DNA of 64,000 bases from Paenirhizobium selenitireducens ATCC BAA-1503 (GTDB lineage Bacteria > Pseudomonadota > Alphaproteobacteria > Rhizobiales > Rhizobiaceae): contig NZ_JAEG01000008.1 in NCBI RefSeq assembly GCF_000518785.1, positions 62,001 through 126,000 on the forward strand, given 5' to 3'. Positions 1 through 8,708 of the stretch are shown in pieces. The translations under genes were made by a program, and so were the position numbers. Within the stretch, counting starts at the first letter, position 1. Every line of letters begins with the position of its first letter. The notes beneath the pieces are model-generated. The model saw only the letters and a list, made by a program, of their open reading frames with translations, was not told the DNA's origin and did not search any database.

Positions 1-325
1 GGCGCTCAAGGTGCTGGTCGAGGAAAAGATGATCGAGAACTCCGCCGCGATGGGTGAGTACTTCCTCGAGGGGCTTAAGTCCATCCGCTCGAACATCGTC
101 AAGGACGTCCGTGGCCGCGGTCTCATGCTGGCGGTCGAACTCGATCCGGAAGTCGGCGGCGCGCGCCAGTACTGCTATGCCTTGAAAGATGCCGGCCTGC
201 TCGCCAAGGATACCCATGTCGATACCATCCGTCTTGCACCGCCGCTGGTCATCACGAAGGACCAAGTGGACTGGGCACTGGAAAAGATCGATGCGGCATT
301 GGCAAAGGCGCCGGCTGCGCACTGA
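1..325 (+). CDS. rocD: Ornithine aminotransferase, C-terminal part (5' end outside window)
   Basis: This is the last 107 codons of a class-III PLP aminotransferase; the reading frame is open to the left edge, so the gene begins upstream. Visible family features are the small-domain segment [12 protein letters not shown] and the closing block [14 protein letters not shown], both typical of ornithine--oxo-acid transaminases (ornithine plus 2-oxoglutarate to glutamate semialdehyde plus glutamate, arginine catabolism). The catalytic lysine lies in the missing part. An acetylornithine or other omega aminotransferase is possible; the RLAPPLVI form favours ornithine aminotransferase. Confidence 0.8.
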   Translation, partial: ALKVLVEEKMIENSAAMGEYFLEGLKSIRSNIVKDVRGRGLMLAVELDPEVGGARQYCYALKDAGLLAKDTHVDTIRLAPPLVITKDQVDWALEKIDAALAKAPAAH

Positions 326-626
326 GGCGGCGCTTCCAGCCAAACAAAATCAATGAAGGAGAGGCAAACGGTCCTCACACGGGGCCACATGCATCAACTA
401 TTAGTACACGCACCATAGTCAATACCAAGGAAATACTTGGGAAGTCGGAATGCAGGACGGGATCTTTTCAAGATCGTTTATGAGCCCTTAACTTTTGCCC
501 CCTAGATTTTAGGGGGGCCGAGCGCAATTCTTCCGTTTCGGCTTAACGACGTCAGCTTTTTGAAGATTGGGCAATGTGCGGCACGGTATCGCTTCGAGAA
601 CCGAGCGCAAATGAGGGGGTGTAGAC
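326..626. other. Intergenic leader before the chemoreceptor gene
   Basis: About 300 bases without a gene. It holds a 5-bp inverted repeat CCAAG/CTTGG (425-429 and 436-440) and, closer to the chemoreceptor gene, a perfect 7-bp inverted repeat CCCCCTA/TAGGGGG (498-504 and 510-516, 5-base loop). Neither is followed by a clear T-run on the plus strand. I could not assign a confident promoter; the chemoreceptor promoter should lie here. Confidence 0.5.
498..516 (+). promoter_or_regulatory. Inverted repeat upstream of the chemoreceptor gene
   Basis: The arms CCCCCTA and TAGGGGG are perfect complements around a 5-base loop, about 110 bases before the chemoreceptor start. No U-tract follows, so a simple terminator for the aminotransferase gene is unlikely on the plus strand. 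It could be a protein operator or an mRNA leader hairpin; the sequence alone does not decide. Confidence 0.4.
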
Positions 627-2411
627 GTGAGCATGTCACTATTTGGCTCGGACGCCAAGGCGATCCTGGCCGCCATGAGTAAATCGCAAGCAATTATTGA
701 ATTCGATCTGAGCGGTAATATTCTGACCGCCAACGAAAATTTCTGTAGGGCACTGGGTTATGAACTGTCGGAGATCAAGGGCAAGCATCATCGGATGCTC
801 TGCGATCCGACCTATACTGCGACACAAGACTACAAGGATTTCTGGGCAGGTTTGGCAGCTGGTCGGTTCGATGCCCGCGAGTACAAGCGGATCACCAAGA
901 CAGGCAAGGATGTCTGGATTCAGGCCTCCTACAACCCGGTCTTCAGTGGCGGCAAGCCCTACAAGGTGGTGAAGTTCGCCACCGACATCACAACCGCAAA
1001 GCTGAAAGCGGCGGAAGACGCCGGCAAGCTCGCTGCAGTCTCCAGAGCCCAGGCCGTCATCGAATTCACCACGACGGGCGAGGTTCTGACGGCAAACGAC
1101 AATTTCCTCAAGACGCTCGGCTACAGCCTCGGGGAGATCCAGGGCAAGCATCATGCAATGTTCTGCGAACCGGCCTATACCCAGAGCGCCGACTACCAGC
1201 GCTTCTGGCAGAAACTCGCAGGGGGCGAGTTCGTCGCCGAAGAATTCAAGCGGATCGGCAAGGGCGGCAAGGTGGTCTGGATCCAGGCTTCCTACAACCC
1301 GATCTTCGACATGAACGGCAAGGTCTTCAAGGTCGTCAAATTCGCCACCGACATTACCGAGCGCGTCCGTTCGGTGGATGATGTGGCGAGCGGTCTCACC
1401 GCGCTTGCCGACGGCAACCTGACGGTACGGATCGATCATCCGCTCCTGCCCGGCCTGGACCGCCTGCGCGTCGACTTCAACAACTCGCTGGACAAGCTGC
1501 AGGCGACGATGAGCACGGTCGGCGAGAACACCAATGCGATCGCCGCCGGTTCGCGCGAGATCCAGTCGGCCTCCGACGATCTGGCGAAACGCACAGAACA
1601 GCAGGCGGCAGCGGTGGAAGAAACCGCGGCGGCGCTGGAGGAAATCACCCAGACCGTCAGCGACAGCTCCAAGCGCGCCGAAGAAGCCGGCTCCCTCGTG
1701 GCCAGAACCAAGGCCGGCGCGGAAAAGTCCGGGGAAGTGGTCAAGAGTGCGATCAATGCCATGGGGCAGATCGAATCCTCGTCCCGCGAGATCTCCAACA
1801 TCATCGGCGTAATCGACGACATCGCCTTCCAGACCAACCTGCTGGCCTTGAATGCCGGCGTTGAAGCTGCCCGCGCCGGCGAAGCCGGCAAGGGTTTCGC
1901 GGTCGTCGCCCAGGAGGTTCGTGAGCTCGCCCAACGGTCCGCCAATGCCGCCAAGGAGATCAAGGCCCTGATCACCACGTCCGGCGAACAGGTCCGCAAC
2001 GGCGTCAACCTCGTCGGGCAGACCGGCAAGGCGCTGGAGCAGATCGTCACGGAAGTCCAGGACATCAACCTCAACGTCATCGCCATCGTCGAAGCGTCGC
2101 GTGAACAGGCGACGGGCCTGCAGGAGATCAACAAGGCCGTCAACGCGATGGACCAGGGCACGCAACAGAACGCCGCCATGGTCGAGGAAACGACGGCAGC
2201 CAGCCACAGCCTTGCCAGGGAAGCCGAAACCCTTCGCAATCTCCTGGCTCAATTTAGATTTGGGCAACACTCTTCAGCTACAGTATCCGTAGCGCGTCCC
2301 GATGCCCGACCTGTCGCATCACCGGCACGCAAACTCATGGCGAAGGTCGCTCGTGCCGCAACCGGTGGCGCTGCGACTGCCCAGGCACAGGAAAGTTGGG
2401 AAGAATTCTAA
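627..2411 (+). CDS. Soluble double-PAS methyl-accepting chemotaxis protein
   Basis: A 594-residue chemoreceptor without transmembrane segments. Two similar PAS domains (about residues 10-125 and 135-250) each carry GKHH and WIQASYNP blocks. A HAMP-like remnant (about 255-290) leads into the signalling domain, whose hairpin tip contains [20 protein letters not shown]. The C-terminus ends in SWEEF, which fits the xWxxF tether for CheR/CheB. Soluble tandem-PAS receptors are known (for example AerC of Azospirillum, which binds FAD, and McpY of Sinorhizobium), so an energy, redox or oxygen cue is plausible, but no cofactor can be read from the sequence. The stop overlaps the following cheW start by one base, suggesting coupled translation. 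Confidence 0.93.
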   Translation: MSMSLFGSDAKAILAAMSKSQAIIEFDLSGNILTANENFCRALGYELSEIKGKHHRMLCDPTYTATQDYKDFWAGLAAGRFDAREYKRITKTGKDVWIQASYNPVFSGGKPYKVVKFATDITTAKLKAAEDAGKLAAVSRAQAVIEFTTTGEVLTANDNFLKTLGYSLGEIQGKHHAMFCEPAYTQSADYQRFWQKLAGGEFVAEEFKRIGKGGKVVWIQASYNPIFDMNGKVFKVVKFATDITERVRSVDDVASGLTALADGNLTVRIDHPLLPGLDRLRVDFNNSLDKLQATMSTVGENTNAIAAGSREIQSASDDLAKRTEQQAAAVEETAAALEEITQTVSDSSKRAEEAGSLVARTKAGAEKSGEVVKSAINAMGQIESSSREISNIIGVIDDIAFQTNLLALNAGVEAARAGEAGKGFAVVAQEVRELAQRSANAAKEIKALITTSGEQVRNGVNLVGQTGKALEQIVTEVQDINLNVIAIVEASREQATGLQEINKAVNAMDQGTQQNAAMVEETTAASHSLAREAETLRNLLAQFRFGQHSSATVSVARPDARPVASPARKLMAKVARAATGGAATAQAQESWEEF

Positions 2412-2890
2412 TGGCGACCGCGATCAACTCGACAAGCTTCAACGGCGAAACCCTCGAAATCATCGCCTTCCGGCTGCATGATCAGGAATTCTGCGTCAAG
2501 ACCACGACCATCCGCGAAATCCGCGGCTGGGCGCCGTCGACGCCGATCCCGCATGCCCCTGCAGACGTCATCGGCGTGATGAACCTGCGCGGCTCGGTCA
2601 TCCCGATCATCGACCTCGCCTACAAGCTCGGCATGAAGAGCACCGTCGCCAACGAGCGCTCCGCCATTGTCGTCGCCGAAGTCCACAACATGGTCATCGG
2701 CATGCTGGTCGACCGCGTCTCGGACATCCTGACGATCCCTTCGAGCCAGGTTCAGCCGGTTCCGGAAATCTCGGCCTCCTTCGACAAGTCCTTCTCCGAA
2801 GGCATCATCGCCAACGAACATGGCATGATATGCTTCCTGAACCTCGCCAAGATGTTCAAGGGCAGCGAAATCGAAGAGCTCGCCGCCTGA
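2411..2890 (+). CDS. cheW: Chemotaxis coupling protein CheW
   Basis: A 159-residue CheW-domain protein covering essentially the whole length, beginning [10 protein letters not shown]. It shows the family core IAFRLHDQEFCV, the VIGVMNLRGSVIPIIDL block and the MLVDRVSDILTI segment. CheW links receptor arrays to the CheA kinase. The ATG overlaps the last base of the chemoreceptor stop (TAATG), so I prefer it to an in-frame TTG 15 bases upstream. No cheA or other che gene is in view, so this receptor-CheW pair is an outlying unit feeding a che cluster elsewhere. Confidence 0.95.
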   Translation: MATAINSTSFNGETLEIIAFRLHDQEFCVKTTTIREIRGWAPSTPIPHAPADVIGVMNLRGSVIPIIDLAYKLGMKSTVANERSAIVVAEVHNMVIGMLVDRVSDILTIPSSQVQPVPEISASFDKSFSEGIIANEHGMICFLNLAKMFKGSEIEELAA

Positions 2891-2927
2891 TCTTCCGGCA
2901 CTTCGCCAGATCGCAGCAGTTACAATA

Positions 2928-2957
2928 AGGGCTCCGCAATGCGGAGCCCTTTTTCTT
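2928..2957 (+). terminator. Rho-independent terminator after cheW
   Basis: A perfect 10-bp stem AGGGCTCCGC/GCGGAGCCCT with a 3-base loop (2928-2950), followed directly by TTTTCTTTG. It lies 38 bases after the cheW stop and closes the receptor-cheW transcript. Confidence 0.93.
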
Positions 2958-3019
2958 TGTCCGTTGACCGGAGGTGGAGACAAGGAATGCTGTCTCCATC
3001 CCTCGTCGATTCCGATGCC

Positions 3020-4675
3020 TCAGCCGAACAGAACGAAGGTCTTCTGCAGCGTGATCCACACGCCCCAGAGGATCGGAATGCCGACCACGGCCCAGGCGAC
3101 CAGCGCCTTGGAGTCGAGGCCGCCCGTGCCGATGCCGAAGGATCCGGTGGGGCCAGCGGCCGCGGCCTTCGTCTTGGCTTGCAGCGACGCCACTTCTTCA
3201 TCCGACATGAACCACCTGTCGGAAAGCGGCTTGACCAGGAAATTGGCGACCAGACCGAGCGCCAGCATTCCGGCCAGGATATACATGGTGAAGTCGTAGA
3301 CCTGAGCGCGCGGTATGCCCGCCGCGATCTGCGCCTCGCGGATGTAGTTGACCACCACCGGGCCGATGATGCCCGCGGTCGCCCAGGCGGTCAGCAGACG
3401 GCCATGGATCGCGCCGACGAACTGGGTCCCGAAGATGTCCGCCAGATAGGCGGGAATGGTGGCGAAGCCGCCGCCATACATGGACAGGATGATGCAGAAG
3501 GCGGCGACGAAGAACACCTTGCTGCCGATCCCGGCCGCCCAGGGGGCCGAGGCATAGAGCAGGATACCCAGCAGGAAGAAGACGTAATAAGTGTTCTTGC
3601 GGCCGATCTTGTCGGAGAGCGAAGCCCAGAAGAAGCGCCCGCCGATGTTGAACAGCGAGAGAAGCCCGGTAAAGCCGGCGGCGATCGCGGCGATCGCCGT
3701 CAGTTGCTCCTTGCTGAGATCGGAGAACTTCAGCTCGGGCAAGCCGAGCAACGAGCCGGCGAAGATCTCCTGCAGCATGGGCGAAGCCATGCCGATCACG
3801 CCGATGCCGGCCGAGACGTTGAGGCAGAGAACCGCCCAGATCAGCCAGAACTGCTTGGTCTTGTGGGCGTTCTTCAGGTGCACGTGACGACTGGTGATCA
3901 TGCTGTCCTTGGCGACCGGCGCCACGAAGCCTTCGGGGCGCCAGCCAGCCGGTGGGATGCGGTAGCCGAAGGCGCCGCCCATCATGAAGACGAAATAGAT
4001 GCCGGCCATGACGACAAAGGTCTGCCAGACACCAACCGAGATTTCGCTCTTGAAGGTGTTCATCAGCATGTCGGCCAGCGGCGCACCGATCATCGCACCG
4101 CCGCCGAAGCCCATGATCGCCATGCCGGTGGCCATGCCGCGACGGTCGGGGAACCATTTGATCAGCGTCGAGACCGGCGAGATGTAGCCGAGGCCCAGAC
4201 CGATGCCGCCGATCACGCCGGCGCCGAGCCACATCAGCCACAGCTGATGGGTCATGACTCCTATTGCCGCGATCAGGATGCCGCCGCACCAGCAGCAGGC
4301 CGAGACGAAGCCGGCCCGACGCGGACCGACCCGCTCCAGCCAGCCGCCCCAGATCGCGGCGGATGAGCCGAGCAGGACGAAGAACAGCGTATAAATCCAG
4401 CCGAGATCGCTGACCCGCCAGTCGCAGGACGTGGTGAAAAGCGCAGATGCCAGCGTCAGGTCCGGACAGGCGACGGACTGGCTTATGCCGATCGACTTGG
4501 TGAGCGGCAGCCAGAAGACGGAAAAGCCATAGGCCATGCCGATGCACAGATGGATGGCAAGGGCGGCCGGCGGCACGAGCCAGCGATTGAATCCCGGTCT
4601 AGCAACAATGCGTTCGCGGTCGAGAAGGCCACCGCCCCCATAGCCGCCGGTCAATGTTTCGGTCGTAGCAGACAT
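3020..4675 (-). CDS. OFA-family MFS transporter (oxalate/formate antiporter type)
   Basis: A 551-residue polytopic permease of the oxalate/formate antiporter family of the MFS. The family block IKWFPDRRGMATGMAIMGFG is clear. The start chosen (MSATTETLTG) has GGGAGGA about ten bases upstream. Two features make it longer than the usual OFA protein of roughly 400-430 residues: a periplasmic insert with two cysteines between the first helices (ACPDLTLASALFTTSCDW), and an extra C-terminal hydrophobic helix (AWAVVGIPILWGVWITLQ) after a linker. Its promoter carries sigma-54 signals, and its neighbours are a two-component system and formate dehydrogenase, so formate or another small carboxylate is the likely substrate. 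Substrate is inference. Confidence 0.88.
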   Translation of the reverse strand: MSATTETLTGGYGGGGLLDRERIVARPGFNRWLVPPAALAIHLCIGMAYGFSVFWLPLTKSIGISQSVACPDLTLASALFTTSCDWRVSDLGWIYTLFFVLLGSSAAIWGGWLERVGPRRAGFVSACCWCGGILIAAIGVMTHQLWLMWLGAGVIGGIGLGLGYISPVSTLIKWFPDRRGMATGMAIMGFGGGAMIGAPLADMLMNTFKSEISVGVWQTFVVMAGIYFVFMMGGAFGYRIPPAGWRPEGFVAPVAKDSMITSRHVHLKNAHKTKQFWLIWAVLCLNVSAGIGVIGMASPMLQEIFAGSLLGLPELKFSDLSKEQLTAIAAIAAGFTGLLSLFNIGGRFFWASLSDKIGRKNTYYVFFLLGILLYASAPWAAGIGSKVFFVAAFCIILSMYGGGFATIPAYLADIFGTQFVGAIHGRLLTAWATAGIIGPVVVNYIREAQIAAGIPRAQVYDFTMYILAGMLALGLVANFLVKPLSDRWFMSDEEVASLQAKTKAAAAGPTGSFGIGTGGLDSKALVAWAVVGIPILWGVWITLQKTFVLFG

Positions 4676-4870
4676 ATCTGAAATCCTCCCTGCCATCGGT
4701 CGTGCCGATGGCTCTGTCCCCGACCCGGTTGTCCGCGATGCTTGTGCCCTGTCGCTCCATCGACAAGACACATCACGGGACCGGTCCAATCCAGAAGCGG
4801 CCCGTGCCGCTCCCTCCCTGCCCCACCCGCACCCCGTCTCCAAGGGACGCGCTGGGAACAGGAATTGGGT

Positions 4871-4886
4871 AGCAACCGCCGTGCCA
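4871..4886 (-). promoter_or_regulatory. Sigma-54 (-24/-12) promoter of the OFA transporter gene
   Basis: Read on the minus strand the sequence is TGGCACGGCGGTTGCT, a full match to the TGGCACG-N4-TTGCW consensus, with correct spacing between the GG and GC doublets. Transcription would start near 4860, about 185 bases before the transporter ATG. The adjacent response regulator carries the GAFTGA loop needed to activate sigma-54 polymerase. Confidence 0.88.
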
Positions 4887-4902
4887 ACCCGAATTTAACA
4901 AT

Positions 4903-4915
4903 TTTCAATAACTTA
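4903..4915 (+). promoter_or_regulatory. Candidate IHF site between enhancer and sigma-54 promoter
   Basis: TTTCAATAACTTA matches the IHF consensus WATCAA-N4-TTR at all but one position and lies in an AT-rich stretch (4891-4917) unusual for this GC-rich locus. Its place between the upstream palindromes and the -24/-12 promoter is where IHF bends DNA in NtrC-type systems. The site is weakly specific by itself; the position supports it. Confidence 0.5.
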
Positions 4916-4936
4916 GCAGAGGCACGAACACGGATA

Positions 4937-4973
4937 CGGACAAAATGTCTCGATGCAACGGACAAAACGTCCG
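4937..4973. promoter_or_regulatory. Paired upstream activator palindromes (enhancer) for the response regulator
   Basis: Two related elements lie 22 bases apart, two helical turns: CGGACAAAATGTCTCG (4937-4952) and CGGACAAAACGTCCG (4959-4973). The second is a dyad with 6-bp arms (ACGGAC/GTCCGT); the first is a weaker copy of the same pattern. They sit about 60-80 bases upstream of the -24 element, the usual place for an NtrC-family enhancer, and just after the stop codon of the sensor kinase gene. Confidence 0.75.
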
Positions 4974-4984
4974 TCAAGCGTCGC

Positions 4985-7009
4985 TCAATTCGCCTCGGGA
5001 AGCCAGATGGAAAAGGTTGTCCCCTTGCCCGGCTGGCTCTCGACGTTGAGCGTCCCACCCTGCCGCCGGACAAGCGTCTGGCTGATCGACAGACCGAGGC
5101 CGGTGCCCTGCCGCCGCTTGGTGGTGAAGAACGGATCGAAGATGCGGGCAAGCACATCGGGCGTCATGCCGATGCCGGTATCCTCCACGTCGACACGAAT
5201 GCCGTCCTGACCATCGCGCGTCTCATCGCGACTGACAAGGCGAAGCCTGCCGCCATCAGGCATGGCATGGATCGCGTTGACGATCAGGTTGATCAGCACC
5301 TGCTGCAGTTCGGTCCGGTTCATCAGGACCTGCCGGGTCGCACCATCGTCCCGCTCGATCTCGATGTCGGCCTTGCCGAGCAGATGCTGCACGAGCGGCA
5401 GGCAGTCCGAGATCACGTCGGCGACATGATGGCGCTCGACATAGCCGGCATATTCCTCCGGCTTGGCGAATTGCAGCAGCTTGGTAACGATCTGGCTCAC
5501 GCGATGGATCTGCTCGTCGATCAGCCGGAGTTCGGTGGAAAGATCGTTCGCCCTGTCGCCGAGCACGCTGCGCACCACGTCGAGATTGCCCTGCATGACG
5601 GCGATGGGATTGTTGATCTCGTGGGCGACGCCCGCCGTGATCTCGCCGATCGCCGCCAGTTTCTCCGACATGACGAGTTGTTTGGTCGTCGCCTCCAGCT
5701 GCCGGTTCGCCAGTTCGAGTTCGCCCGTGCGCTCGGCCACCCGATCATTGAGCTCGTCGTTCCAGCGCCGCAAGTCCCGGTCGCGCTGCTGCAACTGGTC
5801 GAGCAGACTGTCGAGATGGACGGCCACCCGACCGATCTCGTCGCTGCCGTCGGTGAGACCGGATCGTGCGCCGAGATCGCCCTCTTCCACCCTCGCAATG
5901 GTGCCGGTCATGCGTTCCAGCGGCTTGAAGATCGCCCGCGCCCAGCGCAGGAAGATCGGCACGCTGGCGGCCGTGACCAGGAGGAAAGCGACGACGATGC
6001 CGATGATCGTCTCGGTCTTGGCCCGCGCGAACGGCGCTTCGAGGAAGCCGACATAGAGCATGCCGACCCGCCGGCCGAAACTGTCGCTGATCGGCTCGTA
6101 GGCCGAGACATACCAGTCGTTGACGACGAAGGCACTGTCGAGCCAGACGCGCCCCTCGTCCAGCACCGTCTGGCGCACGGCCGCCGAGACGCGGGTGCCA
6201 AGCGCCCGCTGGCCCTCGAACAGGCGGACATTGGTGCTGATCCGGACGTCCTCGAGGAAGAGCGTCGCCGTACCCTGGCTGCCCTCCGGCAGGCTCGCAG
6301 CGCGATAGACGAGATCGTTGATCGTATCGATGAAGACGAGATTCTGGTTGAGCAGGACGCCGCCGACCAGGGCCGCATCGCTGCCATCCGACAGCGATGC
6401 CGGGCTTGCCGAATGCACCACCATGCCACGCGTCTCGCTCGCCCGATCGGTCGCCACCGCATTCGGCGTCGGCACGAGTTCGAGCTTCGCGCGCGCCGCG
6501 AGTTCCGGCGATATGGCCGCCAGTTCCTGTTGGGAGAAGATGTCGATCGCCGTCTTCGGCTCACCCGTCAATGCGGCGTCGAGGACCGGCCAGTCCGTTC
6601 GCAGGCGGCCTTGACCCGTAAGTCCGACGGGGAAGGTCGCCATGCCGTCCCGTCGCACGAGGAAGAGAAAGTCGAGGCCGAGGCGCGTGCGATTTTCCTC
6701 CAGATAGGCCGCCAGCCCGGCCCCGCCGTCGCGTGTCGCCGCTTCCCGGAAGGCGACCGAACCGGTCAGCGCCGAGAGATGCTCGCCGGTATTCTCCAGT
6801 ATCCGCGCGAGATACTGGTGCGCGATGGTGAGGTCCGCATTGACCTTGGACGTCAGGAGCGCATCGAACTTCGTCTCCCAGCGTGCCATGGTAGCGACCA
6901 GCAACAGCGGCAAAATGACGAGCGTCGGCAAAAGCGCGATGGCAAGGAGACGGTAGCGGATCGATCGTCCGCGGCGCAGCACCGGCTCCTGGGTCTCCGC
7001 CTCAGGCAT
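4985..7009 (-). CDS. Membrane sensor histidine kinase with periplasmic Cache-type domain
   Basis: A 674-residue kinase. TM1 spans about residues 21-42, a large periplasmic region of roughly 290 residues follows, then TM2 (IIGIVVAFLLVTAASVPIFL) and a HAMP domain with a coiled coil. The phosphorylated histidine is in AGVAHEINNP (about H463), and the ATPase domain shows the N box (NLIVNAIHAM), DTGIGM and GTGLGLSI. The layout resembles DctB-like kinases with single Cache sensors for small carboxylates. The ATG lies inside the end of the response regulator gene (8-base overlap, ATGCCTGA), so the two are co-translated. The ligand is unknown; formate, oxalate or a related acid would fit the neighbours. 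Confidence 0.9.
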   Translation of the reverse strand: MPEAETQEPVLRRGRSIRYRLLAIALLPTLVILPLLLVATMARWETKFDALLTSKVNADLTIAHQYLARILENTGEHLSALTGSVAFREAATRDGGAGLAAYLEENRTRLGLDFLFLVRRDGMATFPVGLTGQGRLRTDWPVLDAALTGEPKTAIDIFSQQELAAISPELAARAKLELVPTPNAVATDRASETRGMVVHSASPASLSDGSDAALVGGVLLNQNLVFIDTINDLVYRAASLPEGSQGTATLFLEDVRISTNVRLFEGQRALGTRVSAAVRQTVLDEGRVWLDSAFVVNDWYVSAYEPISDSFGRRVGMLYVGFLEAPFARAKTETIIGIVVAFLLVTAASVPIFLRWARAIFKPLERMTGTIARVEEGDLGARSGLTDGSDEIGRVAVHLDSLLDQLQQRDRDLRRWNDELNDRVAERTGELELANRQLEATTKQLVMSEKLAAIGEITAGVAHEINNPIAVMQGNLDVVRSVLGDRANDLSTELRLIDEQIHRVSQIVTKLLQFAKPEEYAGYVERHHVADVISDCLPLVQHLLGKADIEIERDDGATRQVLMNRTELQQVLINLIVNAIHAMPDGGRLRLVSRDETRDGQDGIRVDVEDTGIGMTPDVLARIFDPFFTTKRRQGTGLGLSISQTLVRRQGGTLNVESQPGKGTTFSIWLPEAN

Positions 7010-8393
7010 TCCACGACACGAGCTTGCGGTCGATGGTCTTGCGCGAAATGCCGAGGCGTCGGGCCGTCTCCTCGCGATCCCCACCGGTCTCCCCGAGCAC
7101 GGCCAGGATATGGCGGCGTTCCACCTCCTCCAGCGTTCCCGACGGAGCCGCCACCGCGCCGGTCCGCTGGCCGCGGAAATCGTCCGGGAAGCCGCCCAGG
7201 ATGAGCGAACGCTCGATCAGGTTGCGCAGTTCGCGCACATTGCCCGGCCATGCATAGGCGGACAGCGCGGCCTTGGTGGCCTTGTCGATCGGCACGGGCG
7301 GCATGCCGAGCTGCTGCGAAAGCTTGTGCATGAACAGGCTGGCAAGCTCGAGAACGTCGTCGCCCCGGTCGCGCAGCGGCGGCAGCTTCAGCTGCATGAC
7401 GTTGATGCGGTAGTAGAGATCCGGACGGAAGCCGCCTTGCTGCACGAGCTTTTCCAGATTGGCATTGGTGGCGAAGACGAAGCGCAGGTCGACCGGCACT
7501 TCGCGTTCCGCTCCGACCGGACGCACCCGGCGATCCTCGATCACGCGCAGGAGCTTGCTTTGCGTCGCGAGCGGCATCTCGCCGATCTCGTCGAGGAAGA
7601 GCGTGCCGCCCTGGGCATGCAGGAAAAGGCCCTCACGCCCGGCTTCAGCCCCGGTGAAGGCGCCGCGGACATGGCCGAACAGTTCGGATTCGATCACATC
7701 CGGCGGGATGGCCGCGCAGTTGACCGGGACGAAGGGTTTGGCCGCACGGTCGGAAAGCGCATGCAACGAGCGGGCCGCGACCTCCTTGCCCGTGCCGGAT
7801 TCGCCGGTCAGAAGCACGGTCGTCGGCAAGGGTGCGACGCGGGCCAGCGTCTCGCGCACCTGCTGGATCGCGGCCGAACCGCCGATCAGTTTGTCGCGCA
7901 GCAGGATATGGTCGGCCGTCGCCCGAAGCTCATAGCGCAGCACGAAGTTTTCCCGCTGCAATCGCATGCGGTCGAGACAGCGCGCCACTGCGTTGAGGAT
8001 CTGGTTGGAGCGGAACGGCTTCAGCACGAAATCGACGGCGCCGGCGCGTAAGGCACGGATCGCGGTTTCGAGATCGGCATAGGCGGTCATCAGGATGGCG
8101 TCGGCGAAGAAGCCGATCGCCCGCTGTTCGATCAGCCAGTCGACGCCGTTCTTGCCCGGCATGATGTTATCGAGAATGACGACGTCGAAATGGTGCTGGT
8201 CGAGCTTGCGCGATGCCTCTTCGGCATCGGCCGCTTCCTCGATCCGCTTGCAGCGGGGGCTGAGCGTGCGCACGAGAAAATTGCGCATGCCGGGCTCGTC
8301 GTCGACCACGAGGATCGTCGCCTGCGCCAGCCAGGGACCGAATTCCGGATCCCGCTCGCTCGCCTGGACCTTTCGTGCCGTTTCAGCCCTCAC
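7002..8393 (-). CDS. NtrC-family sigma-54-dependent response regulator
   Basis: 463 residues: a receiver (about 25-140) with acidic pair D31-D32 and phosphoacceptor D75 (VVILDNIMPG), an AAA+ domain with Walker A GESGTGKE (197-204) and the sigma-54 contact loop GAFTGA (244-249), and a C-terminal Fis-type helix-turn-helix (EETARRLGISRKTIDRKL). It starts with GTG and overlaps the kinase gene. Its likely target is the sigma-54 promoter with paired palindromes before the OFA transporter gene, on the far side of the kinase gene. The gene begins 84 bases after fdsD on the same strand, so read-through from the formate dehydrogenase operon is possible. Confidence 0.95.
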   Translation of the reverse strand: MRAETARKVQASERDPEFGPWLAQATILVVDDEPGMRNFLVRTLSPRCKRIEEAADAEEASRKLDQHHFDVVILDNIMPGKNGVDWLIEQRAIGFFADAILMTAYADLETAIRALRAGAVDFVLKPFRSNQILNAVARCLDRMRLQRENFVLRYELRATADHILLRDKLIGGSAAIQQVRETLARVAPLPTTVLLTGESGTGKEVAARSLHALSDRAAKPFVPVNCAAIPPDVIESELFGHVRGAFTGAEAGREGLFLHAQGGTLFLDEIGEMPLATQSKLLRVIEDRRVRPVGAEREVPVDLRFVFATNANLEKLVQQGGFRPDLYYRINVMQLKLPPLRDRGDDVLELASLFMHKLSQQLGMPPVPIDKATKAALSAYAWPGNVRELRNLIERSLILGGFPDDFRGQRTGAVAAPSGTLEEVERRHILAVLGETGGDREETARRLGISRKTIDRKLVSWNA

Positions 8394-8477
8394 CGTGTCG
8401 CCCGCCTCCCTCGCTCAACGTCGGTTCTGCATATCAGAGGCGGGACGAAAACGCCAAAGCGAACCAGGCGCCCCTGT

Positions 8478-8708
8478 TCAGGCTGCGACCGGACGCTTGA
8501 TGACCTTGGCGGCTTCCATGACCAGCGGCAGAAGACCCTCGCCACCCTTGTCGACATGCTCGAACAGCTCGCGGCGCATGCGCGGCTCCCAGAACTTGTT
8601 GATATGGTTCGCGACGCCTTCGACGCGCACCGTTTCCGGCTGGGACAGGAAGAAGGTGGCGATCTGGTTCGCCATGCGAACGAGCTTTTCGGTGGTGTCA
8701 TGCGACAT
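8478..8708 (-). CDS. fdsD: NAD-dependent formate dehydrogenase delta subunit
   Basis: 76 residues with the family pattern LVRMANQIATFF at the N-terminus and a helical middle (VANHINKFWEPRMRRELF). FdsD is a small accessory subunit of soluble NAD-dependent molybdenum formate dehydrogenases, needed for assembly or activity of the FdsGBA core. Its start lies 11 bases inside the end of fdhD, as in other fds operons. It is the last fds gene before the two-component system. Confidence 0.93.
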   Translation of the reverse strand: MSHDTTEKLVRMANQIATFFLSQPETVRVEGVANHINKFWEPRMRRELFEHVDKGGEGLLPLVMEAAKVIKRPVAA

